From: Sphingomonas oleivorans
GTDB lineage: Bacteria > Pseudomonadota > Alphaproteobacteria > Sphingomonadales > Sphingomonadaceae
Direction of reading: 5' to 3'
Assembly: GCF_003050615.1 (NCBI RefSeq)
Contig: NZ_NWBU01000005.1
Location: 398,933 to 462,932, forward strand
DNA: 64,000 bases
Made by a program: the position numbers and the translations under genes. Of the stretch, positions 8,520-18,245 are shown piece by piece. The number at the start of each line of letters is the position of its first letter. Within the stretch, counting starts at the first letter, position 1. The notes below the pieces were generated by a model. It saw only the letters and a list, made by a program, of their open reading frames with translations. It had not been told where the DNA came from and made no database searches.

Positions 8520-10127
8520 ATGATGATCGATGCCCGTTCCCTTCCCGTCGGAACCAAGATCAGGACGGCCGTGTGCATCGTCGGCGCCGGCCCGGCAGGC
8601 ATCACCATCTCGCGAGAACTGTCCCGGCTCGGCATCGAGAATTGCCTGGTCGAAGCGGGCGGCCTCGATTTCTCGGCCGAATCCCAGTCCCATTATCTGG
8701 GCGAGGTGGAATATTCGCCCTATGATCTGGTGACGACGCGGACGCGCCATTTCGGCGGCAGCTCCAATTGCTGGGCCGGCTGGAGCCGCCCGTTTGACGA
8801 AATCGACATGGAGGCGCGGTTCTGGGTGCCCAATAGCGGCTGGCCGATCGGGCTGGACGTGCTCAAGCCCTATTATCCCCGCGCGAACGAGGCGCTCCAG
8901 CTCCCCGATGCGCCCTATGACCTGTCCTATTGGGCGGAACATGGCCAGGCGCATGATGCGCCGCTGATCCAGTTCAACGGCAGCGGGCTGACGAACGTGA
9001 TCAGCCAGCTCAGCCCGCCGACGCGCTTCGGCTTCGTCTATCGGCACGAGCTGTCGCGCAGCGGCCTGAGCCGTGTCCTCCTCCATGCCACCGCGTCGGA
9101 GATAGTGACGAACGAGGATGGTACGCGCGCGACGGGCGTGCGCATCAACACCGCGGCCGACAGGACGATCGGCGTCGAGGCGGGGATCGTCGTGCTGGCG
9201 CTGGGCGGGATCGAAAATGCGCGGCTGCTCCTGCTCTCGCGCAAGGCGCGCCCGGCGGGCCTCGGCAATGATCATGACGTGGTCGGCCGCTATTTCATGG
9301 ATCATCCGCGCATCCGCATGGGGCGCCTCTATCTGCAGGCGCCGCGATCCTATAGCCGCTTCTACGATGTGACCTATTATTATGGGAACCGCCGCTTCGC
9401 CCGCGCGGGCACGCAGCCGGCGGCCAGCATCGGCTTCTCGCGCGAGGTCCAGCGGGAGCGCGAGCTGCTGCAATGTCATATCGGCTTCATCGGCTCCTAT
9501 CTGTTCGAAAGCAGCCCGCGGGTCGATTCCGGCAAGCGGCTCTACAAGGCGCTCACCCGCAACAATACGGAGCCGCTCGCGCTCGCCGATGTCCGCAGCG
9601 CGGTGATCGGCCTGCCGCTGAGCTCGACCGCATGGCTCGCGCGCCAGACCCGTTCGCGCCGCCTCACCCATCATTTCGAGCTGCAAAGCGTGCTCGAGGC
9701 CGCCCCCGATCCGGACAATCGCGTCACGCTGAACGGCGACAGGGACCGGTTCGGCATCAACCGGGTGAAGCTGCGCTGGAAGGTGGGCGAGATGGAGAAA
9801 CGCAGCCATCAGACGGCGATCGCGCTGCTCGGCCGCGAGGTCGAGGCGCTCGGCATCGGCCGCGTCGAGATGGAACCCGAACAATGGGGCGACGATTGGG
9901 ACCGGAGCGTGATGACGACCTGGCACCATATGGGCACCACGCGGATGCACCAGGATCCGCGCAAGGGCGTTGTGGACGAGCATTGCCGCGTCCATTCGGT
10001 CGCCAATCTCTACATCGCAGGCAGTTCGGTCTTCACCACGGGCGGCGGCAACATGCCGACGATCAACATCATCGCCCTCGCGCTGCGTCTCGCCGAACGG
10101 CTAAAGAACGTGCATATCGCCCGATAG
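8520..10127 (+). CDS. GMC-family FAD oxidoreductase in EPS locus
   Basis: Flavoprotein of 535 aa in the glucose-methanol-choline family. The dinucleotide-binding motif VCIVGAGPAGITISREL is at residues 18-34 and is followed by a VEAGG acidic loop. The C-terminal family motifs TTWHHMGTTRM, with the active-site His pair region, and AGSSVFTTGGGNMPT are intact. The start at 8520 follows CGCAGGGGG and places the FAD motif near the N terminus as usual; longer starts at 8367 or 8460 are possible. No signal peptide is visible, so it is probably cytoplasmic. It is convergent with the GumH-GumM fusion gene. It may oxidise a sugar or alcohol linked to EPS precursors; the substrate is unknown. Confidence 0.85.
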   Translation: MMIDARSLPVGTKIRTAVCIVGAGPAGITISRELSRLGIENCLVEAGGLDFSAESQSHYLGEVEYSPYDLVTTRTRHFGGSSNCWAGWSRPFDEIDMEARFWVPNSGWPIGLDVLKPYYPRANEALQLPDAPYDLSYWAEHGQAHDAPLIQFNGSGLTNVISQLSPPTRFGFVYRHELSRSGLSRVLLHATASEIVTNEDGTRATGVRINTAADRTIGVEAGIVVLALGGIENARLLLLSRKARPAGLGNDHDVVGRYFMDHPRIRMGRLYLQAPRSYSRFYDVTYYYGNRRFARAGTQPAASIGFSREVQRERELLQCHIGFIGSYLFESSPRVDSGKRLYKALTRNNTEPLALADVRSAVIGLPLSSTAWLARQTRSRRLTHHFELQSVLEAAPDPDNRVTLNGDRDRFGINRVKLRWKVGEMEKRSHQTAIALLGREVEALGIGRVEMEPEQWGDDWDRSVMTTWHHMGTTRMHQDPRKGVVDEHCRVHSVANLYIAGSSVFTTGGGNMPTINIIALALRLAERLKNVHIAR

Positions 10128-10152
10128 AGACCGTAGGTAAATCATCGCCCCG

Positions 10153-12057
10153 TCAGGCCCGCATCCCGATGCGCGGCCGGACGGCGATCGTCGTTGCCGG
10201 CGCCGGCCCGGCCGCGCGCGACCCGACGAGCGGCGGTGCGCCCCTCAGCCGCTGGAGCGCGACGAAGAACAGGAAGCTCAGATTTCCGACGAGATAGCGC
10301 TTCGCCAGGCGGCGCGGCTCCTGCCATAGCCGGTAGAGCCATTCCATCCGGGCCCGCCGCACCCATGAAGGCGCGCGCGGGACGACCCCGGCCGCGAAAT
10401 CCAGATAAGCGCCGATGCACATCGTAACGGCGGGCAGCCGCTCCCAATACGCCGCCGCCCATAATTCCTGCCGGGGATGGCCCATCCCCACCAGCACCAG
10501 ATCGGGCTTCGCTTCGATCACCTTGGCCAACACCACCTCTTCCTCGGCGGCGTCATAATGGCCATGATGCACGCCGACGATCTGGTGATGATAGTGCTTG
10601 CGCAGCGCCGCCGCCGCCCGCTCGGCCACGCCCGGCGCGCTGCCGAGCAGGAACAGGCGCAGCGGCCGCCTCTCCGCCGCCAGCAGCGCGGGCACCAGAT
10701 CGGTGCCGTTGAGATTGTCCGGAAAGGGCCGGCCGAACAGCCAGCGGCTGGCGAGATCGACGCCGATCCCGTCGTTCAGCACCAGCGCCCGCCCCATCGC
10801 CCGCGCAAAGGCCGGGTCGGTGCGCGCGCTGTTCACCGAATGGGCGTTGCAGAAGGCCACCATCAGCGGCGCGCCGCAGGCGAGATAGCCCCGGATCCGC
10901 CTCAACGCGGCATGGCGTGACAGCACATCGATCGCCACCTGTCCGATCTGGCGCCGGCCGTGGAGCGCGTCGCGATAGAGTTTCTCATATTGCCGCGCCG
11001 CGCGCCGCCAGCCGAAATCGGCAACGGTCCGTTCGGCCATGTCGCGGATTTCCGGATCGGACCGCGCCTGCCACCGCTCCAGGAAGCGGCCCGCCTCGCG
11101 TGCCGGATCGTCGAAGTCGATCAGCATGCCCATGCCGATCCGGTCGATCGTCGCCTCGAAGGCGGGCACTCTGCTCAGCACCGGGAACAGGCCCGCCGCG
11201 GCCGCCTCGATCGCGGCCAGGCCGAATCCCTCGAAATGGGATGCGCAGACATAGACGCTCGATCGGCCGATCAGCCGCTTCAGCGTCTCGTCGGGCGGGG
11301 AGATGAGGATGGTCACCGCCGTCTCTATCCCCAATTCCGCCGCCTGCGCGCGCAGCCCGGCCGCCGTCACGCCCATCGGCTTGCCGGCGATGATCAGCGT
11401 CCATTCCGGCGCGCGCGCGCGGACCGCCGCGAACCAGCGCAGCATCCGCTCCAGCCCCTTATTGGGCGCGAGCCGCCCGAAATAGATCATGGAGGGCCGG
11501 CCCACCGCCGCCACGCCGCGAAATTTGGCTGTATCGACGCCATTTTCCACGAGCCGGGTGGTGCGCGGCGCCACTTTGCGGAACATCGCCTCGTCGGGCA
11601 GGCTGCACGCCGCGATCGCGGCATAGCTGCGCGCGGATGCCCGCGTGATCGTCGCGAACCATATTTTCTTCAGCCGCGATGCGAAGCTGGTGTGGAAGAA
11701 GCCGCCATGGGTGGTCGCGATCAGCGTCTTGCCATGGATCGGCCGGGTCAGCGCCAGGAAATCATAAAAGAAATCGATGCCGTGGACATGCACCAGATCG
11801 GCCGGTTTCAGATGGCGCAGGACCGCGGGCGCGATCGGATAGCGCTCCGATCCGATGAAGGGGATGCGGACAATCTCGATCCCGCCCAGAATCTCCTGCG
11901 CTTCGACCGAAATATGCGGCGCACCGAAGATCCGGTCGAGCGTGACGACGCGGACGATATGGCCGGCGACGAGCTGTTCGCGCGCCAACGCCTCCACCAC
12001 CGCCTCAAGCCCTCCTATCCCAGGATAATATTGCCGGCATATATGCACAATATGCAC
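10153..12057 (-). CDS. Fused glycosyltransferase: GumH-like GT4 + GumM/WecG-like GT26
   Basis: A 634-residue two-domain enzyme. Residues 1 to about 370 form a GT4 retaining transferase that resembles Xanthomonas GumH (alpha-1,3-mannosyltransferase), sharing strings such as YPIAP, HGIDFFYD and THGGFFHT near the N terminus and ENGVDTAKF later. Residues about 385-634 form a GT26 WecG/TagA/CpsF domain (LNDGIGVDLASR, NLNGTDLVPAL, MGHPRQE, GAYLDFAAG), the family of GumM (beta-1,4-glucosyltransferase). The chosen start is GTG at 12057, because GGGGAG lies 9 bases upstream and the protein then begins (M)HIVHICRQYYPG like GumH; a GTG at 12099 adds 14 poor residues. It would make two steps of a lipid-linked repeat unit at the inner membrane. 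Gum-type specificity comes from remembered similarity. Confidence 0.85.
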   Translation of the reverse strand: MHIVHICRQYYPGIGGLEAVVEALAREQLVAGHIVRVVTLDRIFGAPHISVEAQEILGGIEIVRIPFIGSERYPIAPAVLRHLKPADLVHVHGIDFFYDFLALTRPIHGKTLIATTHGGFFHTSFASRLKKIWFATITRASARSYAAIAACSLPDEAMFRKVAPRTTRLVENGVDTAKFRGVAAVGRPSMIYFGRLAPNKGLERMLRWFAAVRARAPEWTLIIAGKPMGVTAAGLRAQAAELGIETAVTILISPPDETLKRLIGRSSVYVCASHFEGFGLAAIEAAAAGLFPVLSRVPAFEATIDRIGMGMLIDFDDPAREAGRFLERWQARSDPEIRDMAERTVADFGWRRAARQYEKLYRDALHGRRQIGQVAIDVLSRHAALRRIRGYLACGAPLMVAFCNAHSVNSARTDPAFARAMGRALVLNDGIGVDLASRWLFGRPFPDNLNGTDLVPALLAAERRPLRLFLLGSAPGVAERAAAALRKHYHHQIVGVHHGHYDAAEEEVVLAKVIEAKPDLVLVGMGHPRQELWAAAYWERLPAVTMCIGAYLDFAAGVVPRAPSWVRRARMEWLYRLWQEPRRLAKRYLVGNLSFLFFVALQRLRGAPPLVGSRAAGPAPATTIAVRPRIGMRA

Positions 12058-12421
12058 GATGCATATCTCCCCAGAAGCGGCTGAATAGATTGCAACCACT
12101 GACTTCGTCAGATCATATCGGCAATTTTGATAAATTAGCCGGTATTAGTACCGTTCCGTATATCTACCCATGGAGCGGCATATGACCATGACATATAAAT
12201 TGCATAGCGACATGATTCAGTTTTTTACTTCTGTATTAACAGGATAGAACAATTATGTCTCGATTGCTTATTTCGCCTTTGTTTGGGGCAAAAACCGCGA
12301 ACGACATCGCATCCCTACCGAGGTGATAAGAAGAAGATCGTCGAAAAAGGTCTCGCAGGCCGCTCCACAGACGCCGTCCAGAACTGGTGCGCAGGGGCGA
12401 TAGACCTTGGGGGAAGCCATC
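12058..12421. other. AT-rich divergent promoter region
   Basis: These 364 bases separate the GT4-GT26 gene (minus) from the sugar-phosphate transferase (plus). Bases 12100-12290 are AT-rich (for example GATAAATTAGCC, ATATAAATTGCATAG, TTTTTTACTTCTGTATTAAC) and probably hold two divergent promoters. No convincing gene is seen. A long open frame in another phase (12283-12924) only shadows the transferase. Confidence 0.5.
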
Positions 12422-13156
12422 GTGGCAACAGTAGGACCGACAACGACGTTCGGGTCATCGCTATCGGATGCAGCCCAAAGGGGCGCCGATCTTCACGAAC
12501 CCGGAATTCAGGGAAGAACAGTTTCACCGGCCGGGCTCGCGCCCTTCGGGTTACGCAGAAGTGCCGGGCATATCGCCTGCAAGCGGCTGCTGGACATCGG
12601 CATCGCGCTGACGCTGCTGCTCCTGCTCATGCCGCTGATGCTGTTCGTGGCACTGCTGATCAAGCTGGACAGCCCCGGCAGCATATTCTTCATCCAGCGC
12701 AGGACGGGACGCGGAAACCGCACCTTTCGCATCCTCAAATTCCGCACGATGACGGTCAGGGAAGATGGCGGCACAGTGGTGCAAGCCACGTCCGGCGATG
12801 CGCGGGTAACGCGCGCGGGCGCCTTCCTCCGGCGAACGAGCATCGACGAGCTTCCCCAATTGCTGAACGTGCTCCTGGGACACATGTCGCTGGTCGGCCC
12901 GCGGCCGCATGCGCTGGCGCATGACGCCTATTATGCCTGCCACATCGCCGAATATGGGCAGCGCTTCAGCGTCCGGCCGGGGCTCACCGGGCTCGCCCAG
13001 GTTTCCGGCCTGCGCGGCGAGGTCCATACGCTGCAATGCATGCGCGAACGAATTTCGGCGGATCTCGACTATATTGAGCGATGGTCGCTCACGCTGGATA
13101 TCAAGGTCATGTTCCGCACCATCGCCCTGCTCGGCCGGGACGACCAGGCCTATTGA
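12422..13156 (+). CDS. Undecaprenyl-phosphate sugar phosphotransferase (GumD/PssY-type)
   Basis: Polyprenol phosphoglycosyltransferase of about 244 aa that starts the EPS repeat unit by moving a sugar-1-phosphate to undecaprenyl phosphate. One strong membrane helix (ALTLLLLLMPLMLFVALLIK) follows CKRLLDIG; the catalytic part has KFRTM, a DELPQL segment, VGPRPH and RPGLTGLAQVSG, all family hallmarks. It lacks the long N-terminal multi-helix part of full-length GumD/WcaJ, so it is the short monotopic form. GTG at 12422 is chosen because GGGGGAAG lies 7 bases before it; a TTG at 12407 is weaker. If the polymer is xanthan-like the first sugar would be glucose, which is inference. Confidence 0.88.
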   Translation: MATVGPTTTFGSSLSDAAQRGADLHEPGIQGRTVSPAGLAPFGLRRSAGHIACKRLLDIGIALTLLLLLMPLMLFVALLIKLDSPGSIFFIQRRTGRGNRTFRILKFRTMTVREDGGTVVQATSGDARVTRAGAFLRRTSIDELPQLLNVLLGHMSLVGPRPHALAHDAYYACHIAEYGQRFSVRPGLTGLAQVSGLRGEVHTLQCMRERISADLDYIERWSLTLDIKVMFRTIALLGRDDQAY

Positions 13157-13713
13157 GGGGCCGCTGGGCCGAGCTCGCCAAAGCCGCCGGCGCTCCCCCT
13201 GAGCTTGCCGAAGGTACATCCTGAGCCGCTGTCGAAGGGCGCCCGCGCCATATCCCCTACGCCCGACACCGGCTTGGACAAGCGCAGCCTGAGCGCGGGC
13301 GATGCAATTCAGGTTTCTCGATTTCGCGCGCCCGCACGGTCCCGGACCGCCCCCTCTCCGCGCCGCGCGACGATGCAGGAAAAGCACCGAAAAGCTGGCC
13401 CTGACGGAAAATGTCGGTGCGCCATTTGCCCACCGTGATTCAACTCGTCTCGTTCTCGACACGAATCGCAGCACGCAACCCCGCTTTTGCGACCAAATGC
13501 CCTTCTCCCCGTTGCACTGCACAAGATTAGTAGAAATAAGTTCGATCCAATACGGGGCAGGACAAGATAAGCAGGGAGTTGGTACAGACTAGGGCCTTAT
13601 ACTAGGCCTCACATCTTCTTTCTTACATTAGAGAATGGTCATAATCTTTTGGTCATGACCGTGCTGTCGCGTGCCCGTCTTTAGACTGTTCACTGTGATG
13701 CGAGGTGCGGCCT
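13157..13713. other. Intergenic region with short CCTGAGC..CGAAGG repeats
   Basis: No gene is supported in these 557 bases. Bases 13196-13240 hold two imperfect copies of a short sphingomonad-style repeat (CCTGAGCTTGCCGAAGG and CCTGAGCCGCTGTCGAAGG). From about 13530 the sequence is AT-richer and contains CAGACTAGGG (13585-13594) and TTATACTAGG, likely part of the promoter for the RTX glucanase gene. Open frames here have no family features. Confidence 0.5.
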
Positions 13714-15498
13714 ATGCTTGGTGTCAATCTTTCTGGAGCAGAATTCGGGGGTGGAGGTGGACGCCACGGGTCCGACTATATTTATCCGTCATTGCATGAT
13801 CTGTCCTTTTATCATGATCGCGGCATCGATCTGATCCGTCTCCCCTTCCGCTGGGAAAGAATGCAGCCGCAGCTCGGCGGCCCGCTCGACCCGACCGAGG
13901 TCGGCCGGCTGAAGGACTTTCTCGCAAATGCTGCGCAGCTCAACATGAAGGTGATCGTCGATCTCCATAATTATGGCCGATACGAGGGCGTGACGATCGG
14001 CAGCGGCTCCGTCACCCCCGAGCGCTTTGCCGATTTCTGGCAGAAGCTGGCCACAGAGCTGAGGGGTTCGCCGGCGCTCGCCGGCTATGATCTGATGAAC
14101 GAGCCACACAATATGGGCGGGGCCGATCGCTGGCCGAAGGCGGCGCAGGCGGCGGTGGACGCGATCCGCCGCGTCGATGGCACGCAGGACATCCATGTCG
14201 AGGGCGACGGCTGGTCCGGGGCGCATAGCTGGCAGAAATATAATGCCAATCTGCGTATCTCCGATCCGGCGAACAAGATCATCTATCAAGCGCATCAATA
14301 TTTCGACAAGAATAGCTCCGGCACTTATTCAGGCAGTTATGACAACGAGGGCGCCACGCCCATGACGGGCGTCGATCGACTCAAGCCCTTTTTGGATTGG
14401 CTGCAGGCCACCGGGTCCAAGGGATTCATTGGCGAGTTCGCCGTGCCCAATAATGATCCGCGCTGGCTGACGGTGCTCGACAATTTCATCGATGCCTTGG
14501 CCGCCAATAATATTTCCAGCACCTATTGGGGTGCGGGGCCCTGGTGGGGCGCCTATCCCATGGCGCTGGTCGGCTCGGGCGGGCAGCCCAATCCCCAGCT
14601 CGACATATTGCTCGGCAATCTCCATGGCGGGCCCATCGTCCCGGGGGGCAATATGATGCTGCCGCCCGCGCCGAGCGCTCCGCCCCCGCCCCCTGCTCCC
14701 GCTCCGGACGGATCGGAGATCAAGGGAGCGGACAAGGGGGATATGCTGTCCGGCACCGATGCCGCCAACATCATCCATGGCCTCGGCGGCAATGACAGCC
14801 TGCGCGGCCATGGCGGCGACGACCGGCTGTTCGGCGGCGACGGCAAGGACAAGCTGAACGGCGACCGCGGCGCGGACCGGATGGAAGGCGGCGCCGGCGA
14901 CGACATCTATTTCATCGACAATGGCGGCGATCTCGTCATCGAGGTCGCCAATGCGGGACGCGACCGGGTCGAAACCACCATCTCCTACACGCTGCCCGAA
15001 AATATCGAGGAATTGCGACTGCGTTCCGCCGGCTCGATTTCCGGCACCGGCAACGGACTTGCCAACCGGATCACGGGCAATGGCGCGGCCAATGCGATCG
15101 ACGGCGACGCGGGCGACGACATTCTGAACGGCGGCGGCGGCGCGGACAGGCTGACCGGCGGCGCCGGCCACGACATTTTCGATTTTGACGATCCGGCCGA
15201 CAGCCGCGGGCCGGGCAGCGATCATATCCGCGATTTCACTTTCGACGCCGATCGGATCGATCTGTCCGGCATCGATGCGGATGGCAAAGCCGGCGGCAAT
15301 CAGCCCTTCCGCTTCATAGGCAGCTCCGCCTTCACCGGCCATGCCGGGGAGCTGAATTTCGTGACGCGCGGCCCTTCCGGCGGGGCACTCGGCCAGACCA
15401 TGCTCCAGGGCGATGTGAATGGCGACAAGATCGCGGATTTCGCGATCCATCTGGACGGCATCGTCCAGCCGCTCCACGCCGCCGACATAATATTGTAG
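13714..15498 (+). CDS. GH5 glucanase-like enzyme with RTX calcium-binding repeats
   Basis: Secreted glycoside hydrolase of about 594 aa. Residues 1-300 are a GH5 catalytic domain: acid/base Glu130 in DLMNEPHN and nucleophile Glu241 in GFIGEFAV, with RLPFRWERMQP and HQYFD as further family marks. A Pro/Ala linker (about 316-332) leads to RTX nonapeptide-type repeats (GGNDSLRGHGGDD, GGDGKDKLNGDRGAD, GGAGDDIYF, later GGGGADRLTGGAGHD) and a C-terminal tail ending in hydrophobic residues, as for type I secretion substrates. There is no N-terminal signal peptide, which fits export by the type I system encoded at 32344-36859. ATG 13714 is preferred over GTG 13705. Substrate is probably a beta-1,4-glucan-like backbone, perhaps the EPS itself. 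Confidence 0.9.
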   Translation: MLGVNLSGAEFGGGGGRHGSDYIYPSLHDLSFYHDRGIDLIRLPFRWERMQPQLGGPLDPTEVGRLKDFLANAAQLNMKVIVDLHNYGRYEGVTIGSGSVTPERFADFWQKLATELRGSPALAGYDLMNEPHNMGGADRWPKAAQAAVDAIRRVDGTQDIHVEGDGWSGAHSWQKYNANLRISDPANKIIYQAHQYFDKNSSGTYSGSYDNEGATPMTGVDRLKPFLDWLQATGSKGFIGEFAVPNNDPRWLTVLDNFIDALAANNISSTYWGAGPWWGAYPMALVGSGGQPNPQLDILLGNLHGGPIVPGGNMMLPPAPSAPPPPPAPAPDGSEIKGADKGDMLSGTDAANIIHGLGGNDSLRGHGGDDRLFGGDGKDKLNGDRGADRMEGGAGDDIYFIDNGGDLVIEVANAGRDRVETTISYTLPENIEELRLRSAGSISGTGNGLANRITGNGAANAIDGDAGDDILNGGGGADRLTGGAGHDIFDFDDPADSRGPGSDHIRDFTFDADRIDLSGIDADGKAGGNQPFRFIGSSAFTGHAGELNFVTRGPSGGALGQTMLQGDVNGDKIADFAIHLDGIVQPLHAADIIL

Positions 15499-15679
15499 CC
15501 GCCGCCCGCTTCGGCTTGCCCGGGCGCCCCCCCCAGCAAGCCTTCGGAGAGAATAATACGTCCTGATTGCCACGACATTGCCTGCGTCCGGTGGCTCTCC
15601 CACATTCGCCCGCCAGCAGCGATACCCTTCCCGGCGAAGGATCGGATGCTGGAAAGCAGCCGCACCTAAGGGCAGTTGG

Positions 15680-16909
15680 ATGACGCGGGATTATCGGGGA
15701 ATCAGGATCGCCTTCGCATCGCTGGACGATGCGACGGATCCGCAATATTCGTCGGGCGCACCCTATGCGATACGCAAGGGCTTTCTCGATCTGGGCTGCG
15801 AACTGATCGATGCCTTTCCGCTGCGTGCTCCCCGGTCCCGGCTGCTGCGCTTCCAGTCGATCCTTCACCGGCTGAACGGCGAATATTATACTGCCGATCG
15901 CACGCCCAATGCGCTGCGCCGCATGGCTCGTGATCTGAAGCAGCGTATCGCCGGCGAGCGGGTCGATTTCGTCTTCTCGCCGCACAGCACTCCCGTGACG
16001 ATGCTGGATGTGGACGCGCCGATCATCCTCAGCCACGATCAGACATTCTACGAGCGGCTCGCTTATTTCGCCTATGAGGCGCGGCCGCCGGCGAAGGAAT
16101 ATGTCGCCCAGGCGCTCGCGCAGGAGCAGGCCGCCTTCACCAATGCCTCGCTCTGCGTCTATCCGTCACAGCGCTCGCTCGATTGCATCGCGACGCGCCA
16201 TGATATTCCGCGGTCCAAGCTGGCGATGATCCCCTGGGGCGCCAACCTCCCCGTCGAGCCCACCCGCCAGGAGACGATGTCGTCGATCCGCGCCCGTGTG
16301 GCCACGCCGCTGCGCATCAGCTTCGTCGGCGTCGATTGGGCCCGCAAGGGCGGCTCGGTGATGGTCGAGACGTGCCGGGAGCTTGCCGCGCGCGGGATCG
16401 CGCTGGAGTTGCTCGTCATCGGCTGCACGCCGCCGGTCGATCTGCCCGGCTGGGCGCGGGTGATTCCCTATCTCGACAAGCGCAAGCCCCAGGAACTGGC
16501 CGAATATCTCGGCCATCTGAAGCGGTCGCACTTTCTCTTCGTACCTTCCCGGCTCGAAGCCTATGGCCATGTCTTCTGCGAGGCGGCGGCGTTCGGCGTG
16601 CCGTCCGTCACCACCGATGTGGGCGGCATCCCCACCATCGTGACGGATGGCGTGACCGGCATCTGCCTGCCGATCAGCGCGGTTCCCGCCGACTATGCCG
16701 ACGCCATGATGCGCGTCCTTCAGGATTGGGGCACTTATGTCCGCATGGCCGATGCCGCGCGAAATCGTTACGAGACGAGCCTGAACTGGCCGGCCTTCTG
16801 CCGCGGCGTGATCGACGCCGGGAGCAGGCTTTCGGCCGCCGCCGCGAGCGGCCCCTTGCGCCCCTATCCGCTGCCGACCGACCATCGCCCGCGGGCGGCG
16901 ATGGCCTGA
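15680..16909 (+). CDS. GT4-family glycosyltransferase
   Basis: Predicted cytoplasmic retaining glycosyltransferase of 409 aa. The C-terminal Rossmann half carries the GT4 pattern: FVGVDWARKGG, then VPSRLEAYGHVFCEAAAFGVP with the ExFGxxxxE-like sugar-nucleotide-binding glutamates, then TDVGGIPTIVTDGVTG. The start at 15680 has AAGGG upstream and begins MTRDYRGIRIAFASLDD, a natural first beta strand; an upstream extension to 15578 would be non-homologous. It follows the RTX glucanase by 181 bases and is convergent with the GumK-like gene. It does not resemble GumH, GumI or GumK as I remember them, so the linkage and sugar are unknown. Confidence 0.88.
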   Translation: MTRDYRGIRIAFASLDDATDPQYSSGAPYAIRKGFLDLGCELIDAFPLRAPRSRLLRFQSILHRLNGEYYTADRTPNALRRMARDLKQRIAGERVDFVFSPHSTPVTMLDVDAPIILSHDQTFYERLAYFAYEARPPAKEYVAQALAQEQAAFTNASLCVYPSQRSLDCIATRHDIPRSKLAMIPWGANLPVEPTRQETMSSIRARVATPLRISFVGVDWARKGGSVMVETCRELAARGIALELLVIGCTPPVDLPGWARVIPYLDKRKPQELAEYLGHLKRSHFLFVPSRLEAYGHVFCEAAAFGVPSVTTDVGGIPTIVTDGVTGICLPISAVPADYADAMMRVLQDWGTYVRMADAARNRYETSLNWPAFCRGVIDAGSRLSAAAASGPLRPYPLPTDHRPRAAMA

Positions 16910-16923
16910 TCCGCCCGGCCGGC

Positions 16924-18084
16924 TTATGCCGCGACAGGTCGCTGGCCGATCCCTGCCCCCGCCAGCATCCTGCCGATCACCGTATCCCAATCTGCGATGG
17001 ACGCATTGTCGAGCGCGGATCGATCCAGCTCCAGCGCGCCCCTGAAAGCCCCGATCACGGATGACCGGTCGCCAGGCGTATAGCCGATCACGTTCGGCCG
17101 CCCGGCGATGGCGAAATGCGGCGCCACGGTCGGCAGGCGGCAATATTGATATTGGATCAGCTTCAGGCTGGATTGCGCCAGATAATGGACTTCCGGCCGG
17201 TCGATATAAGCGGCGATGCCCACATCGGCATGTTGCAGCCGCTTGGCGAGGTCCGCGAACGGCACCTCGCCATGATTGCGCAGATTGGGGCGATCCGCGA
17301 ACTGAGCGAGCCGCATGCCGAAGGCATGGAAGGTCACGTCGGGAAAGGAATCGAGCATGAAGCCGAAGCTCTCGCTGTCGAACATCATGTCGCCCGCCAC
17401 CACGGCATGCGGCCCCGGCACTTCGAAGGGGCTCTCGCCCGGATCGTAGAAGACGGATTTCTCGATCCCGTGCGGGATGAAGGCGACGCGTGCCGCGCTC
17501 GGAAAATCCGCCGCCATCGATTCGGCGGGCACGCGGACGAGGTCATAATGGCGCGCGGTGCGGTCCAGCGCGGCCCGCAGCATCGGATGCATACCCACCG
17601 TCTCCAGCCGATCGCTCGCGCAATAGACGAAGCGCGCCTCCCGCGGCGCGATCCGCTTCAGCCGGTTGAACAACAGCACGGCGGCGCAGCTTTCGATTAC
17701 GACCAGATCGGCGCCCGCCACCTTGTCGCACACCGACGCCGGCAGCAGCCGGGGATAGAATCCGAACACCGGCTCACTGATCTGCTGCAACATCGGCTGG
17801 CCCACGCTCGCCGGATGGAATGGCGGCAGCCAAACATAGCCGTGCAGCCGCTCGCCGCAGTCGCGCCAGCGATTGAAAACGGATCGGTCGACCTGCTTCA
17901 TCCGCGCATTGCTGCCGAGCTTGGATAGCCAGCTAAGCTGCGTCGTCACGACATAGGTGTCATAGCCGCGTCGCGCCAGCGCCTCGGCCCAGAAGACCAT
18001 GCCCGTCTTGCGGGTCCCCAGCCCGACGAATTGCTGGGTGAAGAGAACGGCCCGGGGGGCTGCGTCCGTCGTCTTGGGCGTCAT
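16924..18084 (-). CDS. GumK-like glucuronosyltransferase (GT70)
   Basis: Membrane-associated transferase of 386 aa resembling Xanthomonas GumK, the xanthan beta-1,2-glucuronosyltransferase. Shared features in order are a TxxRKT/TPRRA-type N-terminal loop before the first helix, VVIESCAAVLLFNRLKR, FVYCASD (VYRASD in GumK), HGIEKSVF, a GDMMFD segment (GSMLFD), VTFHAFG, and a C-terminal VHYLAQSSLKLIQYQY block followed by IGYTPG. The UDP-glucuronate donor would come from the UDP-glucose dehydrogenase at 19806. Start 18084 has GGAGG 5 bases upstream; a further ATG at 18126 lacks one. Assignment rests on remembered similarity; the acceptor sugar is inferred to be mannose. Confidence 0.82.
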   Translation of the reverse strand: MTPKTTDAAPRAVLFTQQFVGLGTRKTGMVFWAEALARRGYDTYVVTTQLSWLSKLGSNARMKQVDRSVFNRWRDCGERLHGYVWLPPFHPASVGQPMLQQISEPVFGFYPRLLPASVCDKVAGADLVVIESCAAVLLFNRLKRIAPREARFVYCASDRLETVGMHPMLRAALDRTARHYDLVRVPAESMAADFPSAARVAFIPHGIEKSVFYDPGESPFEVPGPHAVVAGDMMFDSESFGFMLDSFPDVTFHAFGMRLAQFADRPNLRNHGEVPFADLAKRLQHADVGIAAYIDRPEVHYLAQSSLKLIQYQYCRLPTVAPHFAIAGRPNVIGYTPGDRSSVIGAFRGALELDRSALDNASIADWDTVIGRMLAGAGIGQRPVAA

Positions 18085-18245
18085 CTTGGCCTCCGTCCGT
18101 CCTGCCCGCCGCTTCCTGGAAGGCATCTATTCAACACTCGGTCTATTGTTCTTCCCACAATGGCCTTCCGACGGAAATTACTTAGAGCAAATCAAATGCC
18201 TCGATAGCATGGCCATTGAGCGCAGAAGAAAGGATAAGTAACGCC

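Noticed and set aside
10960-12084. Long open frame on the + strand opposite the GT4-GT26 gene
   Set aside because: Arg/His/Pro-rich antisense shadow typical of high-GC DNA; the minus strand encodes a recognisable two-domain enzyme.
12283-12924. 213-codon frame overlapping the sugar-phosphate transferase
   Set aside because: It is out of phase with the conserved transferase frame and loses any sense after 12540.
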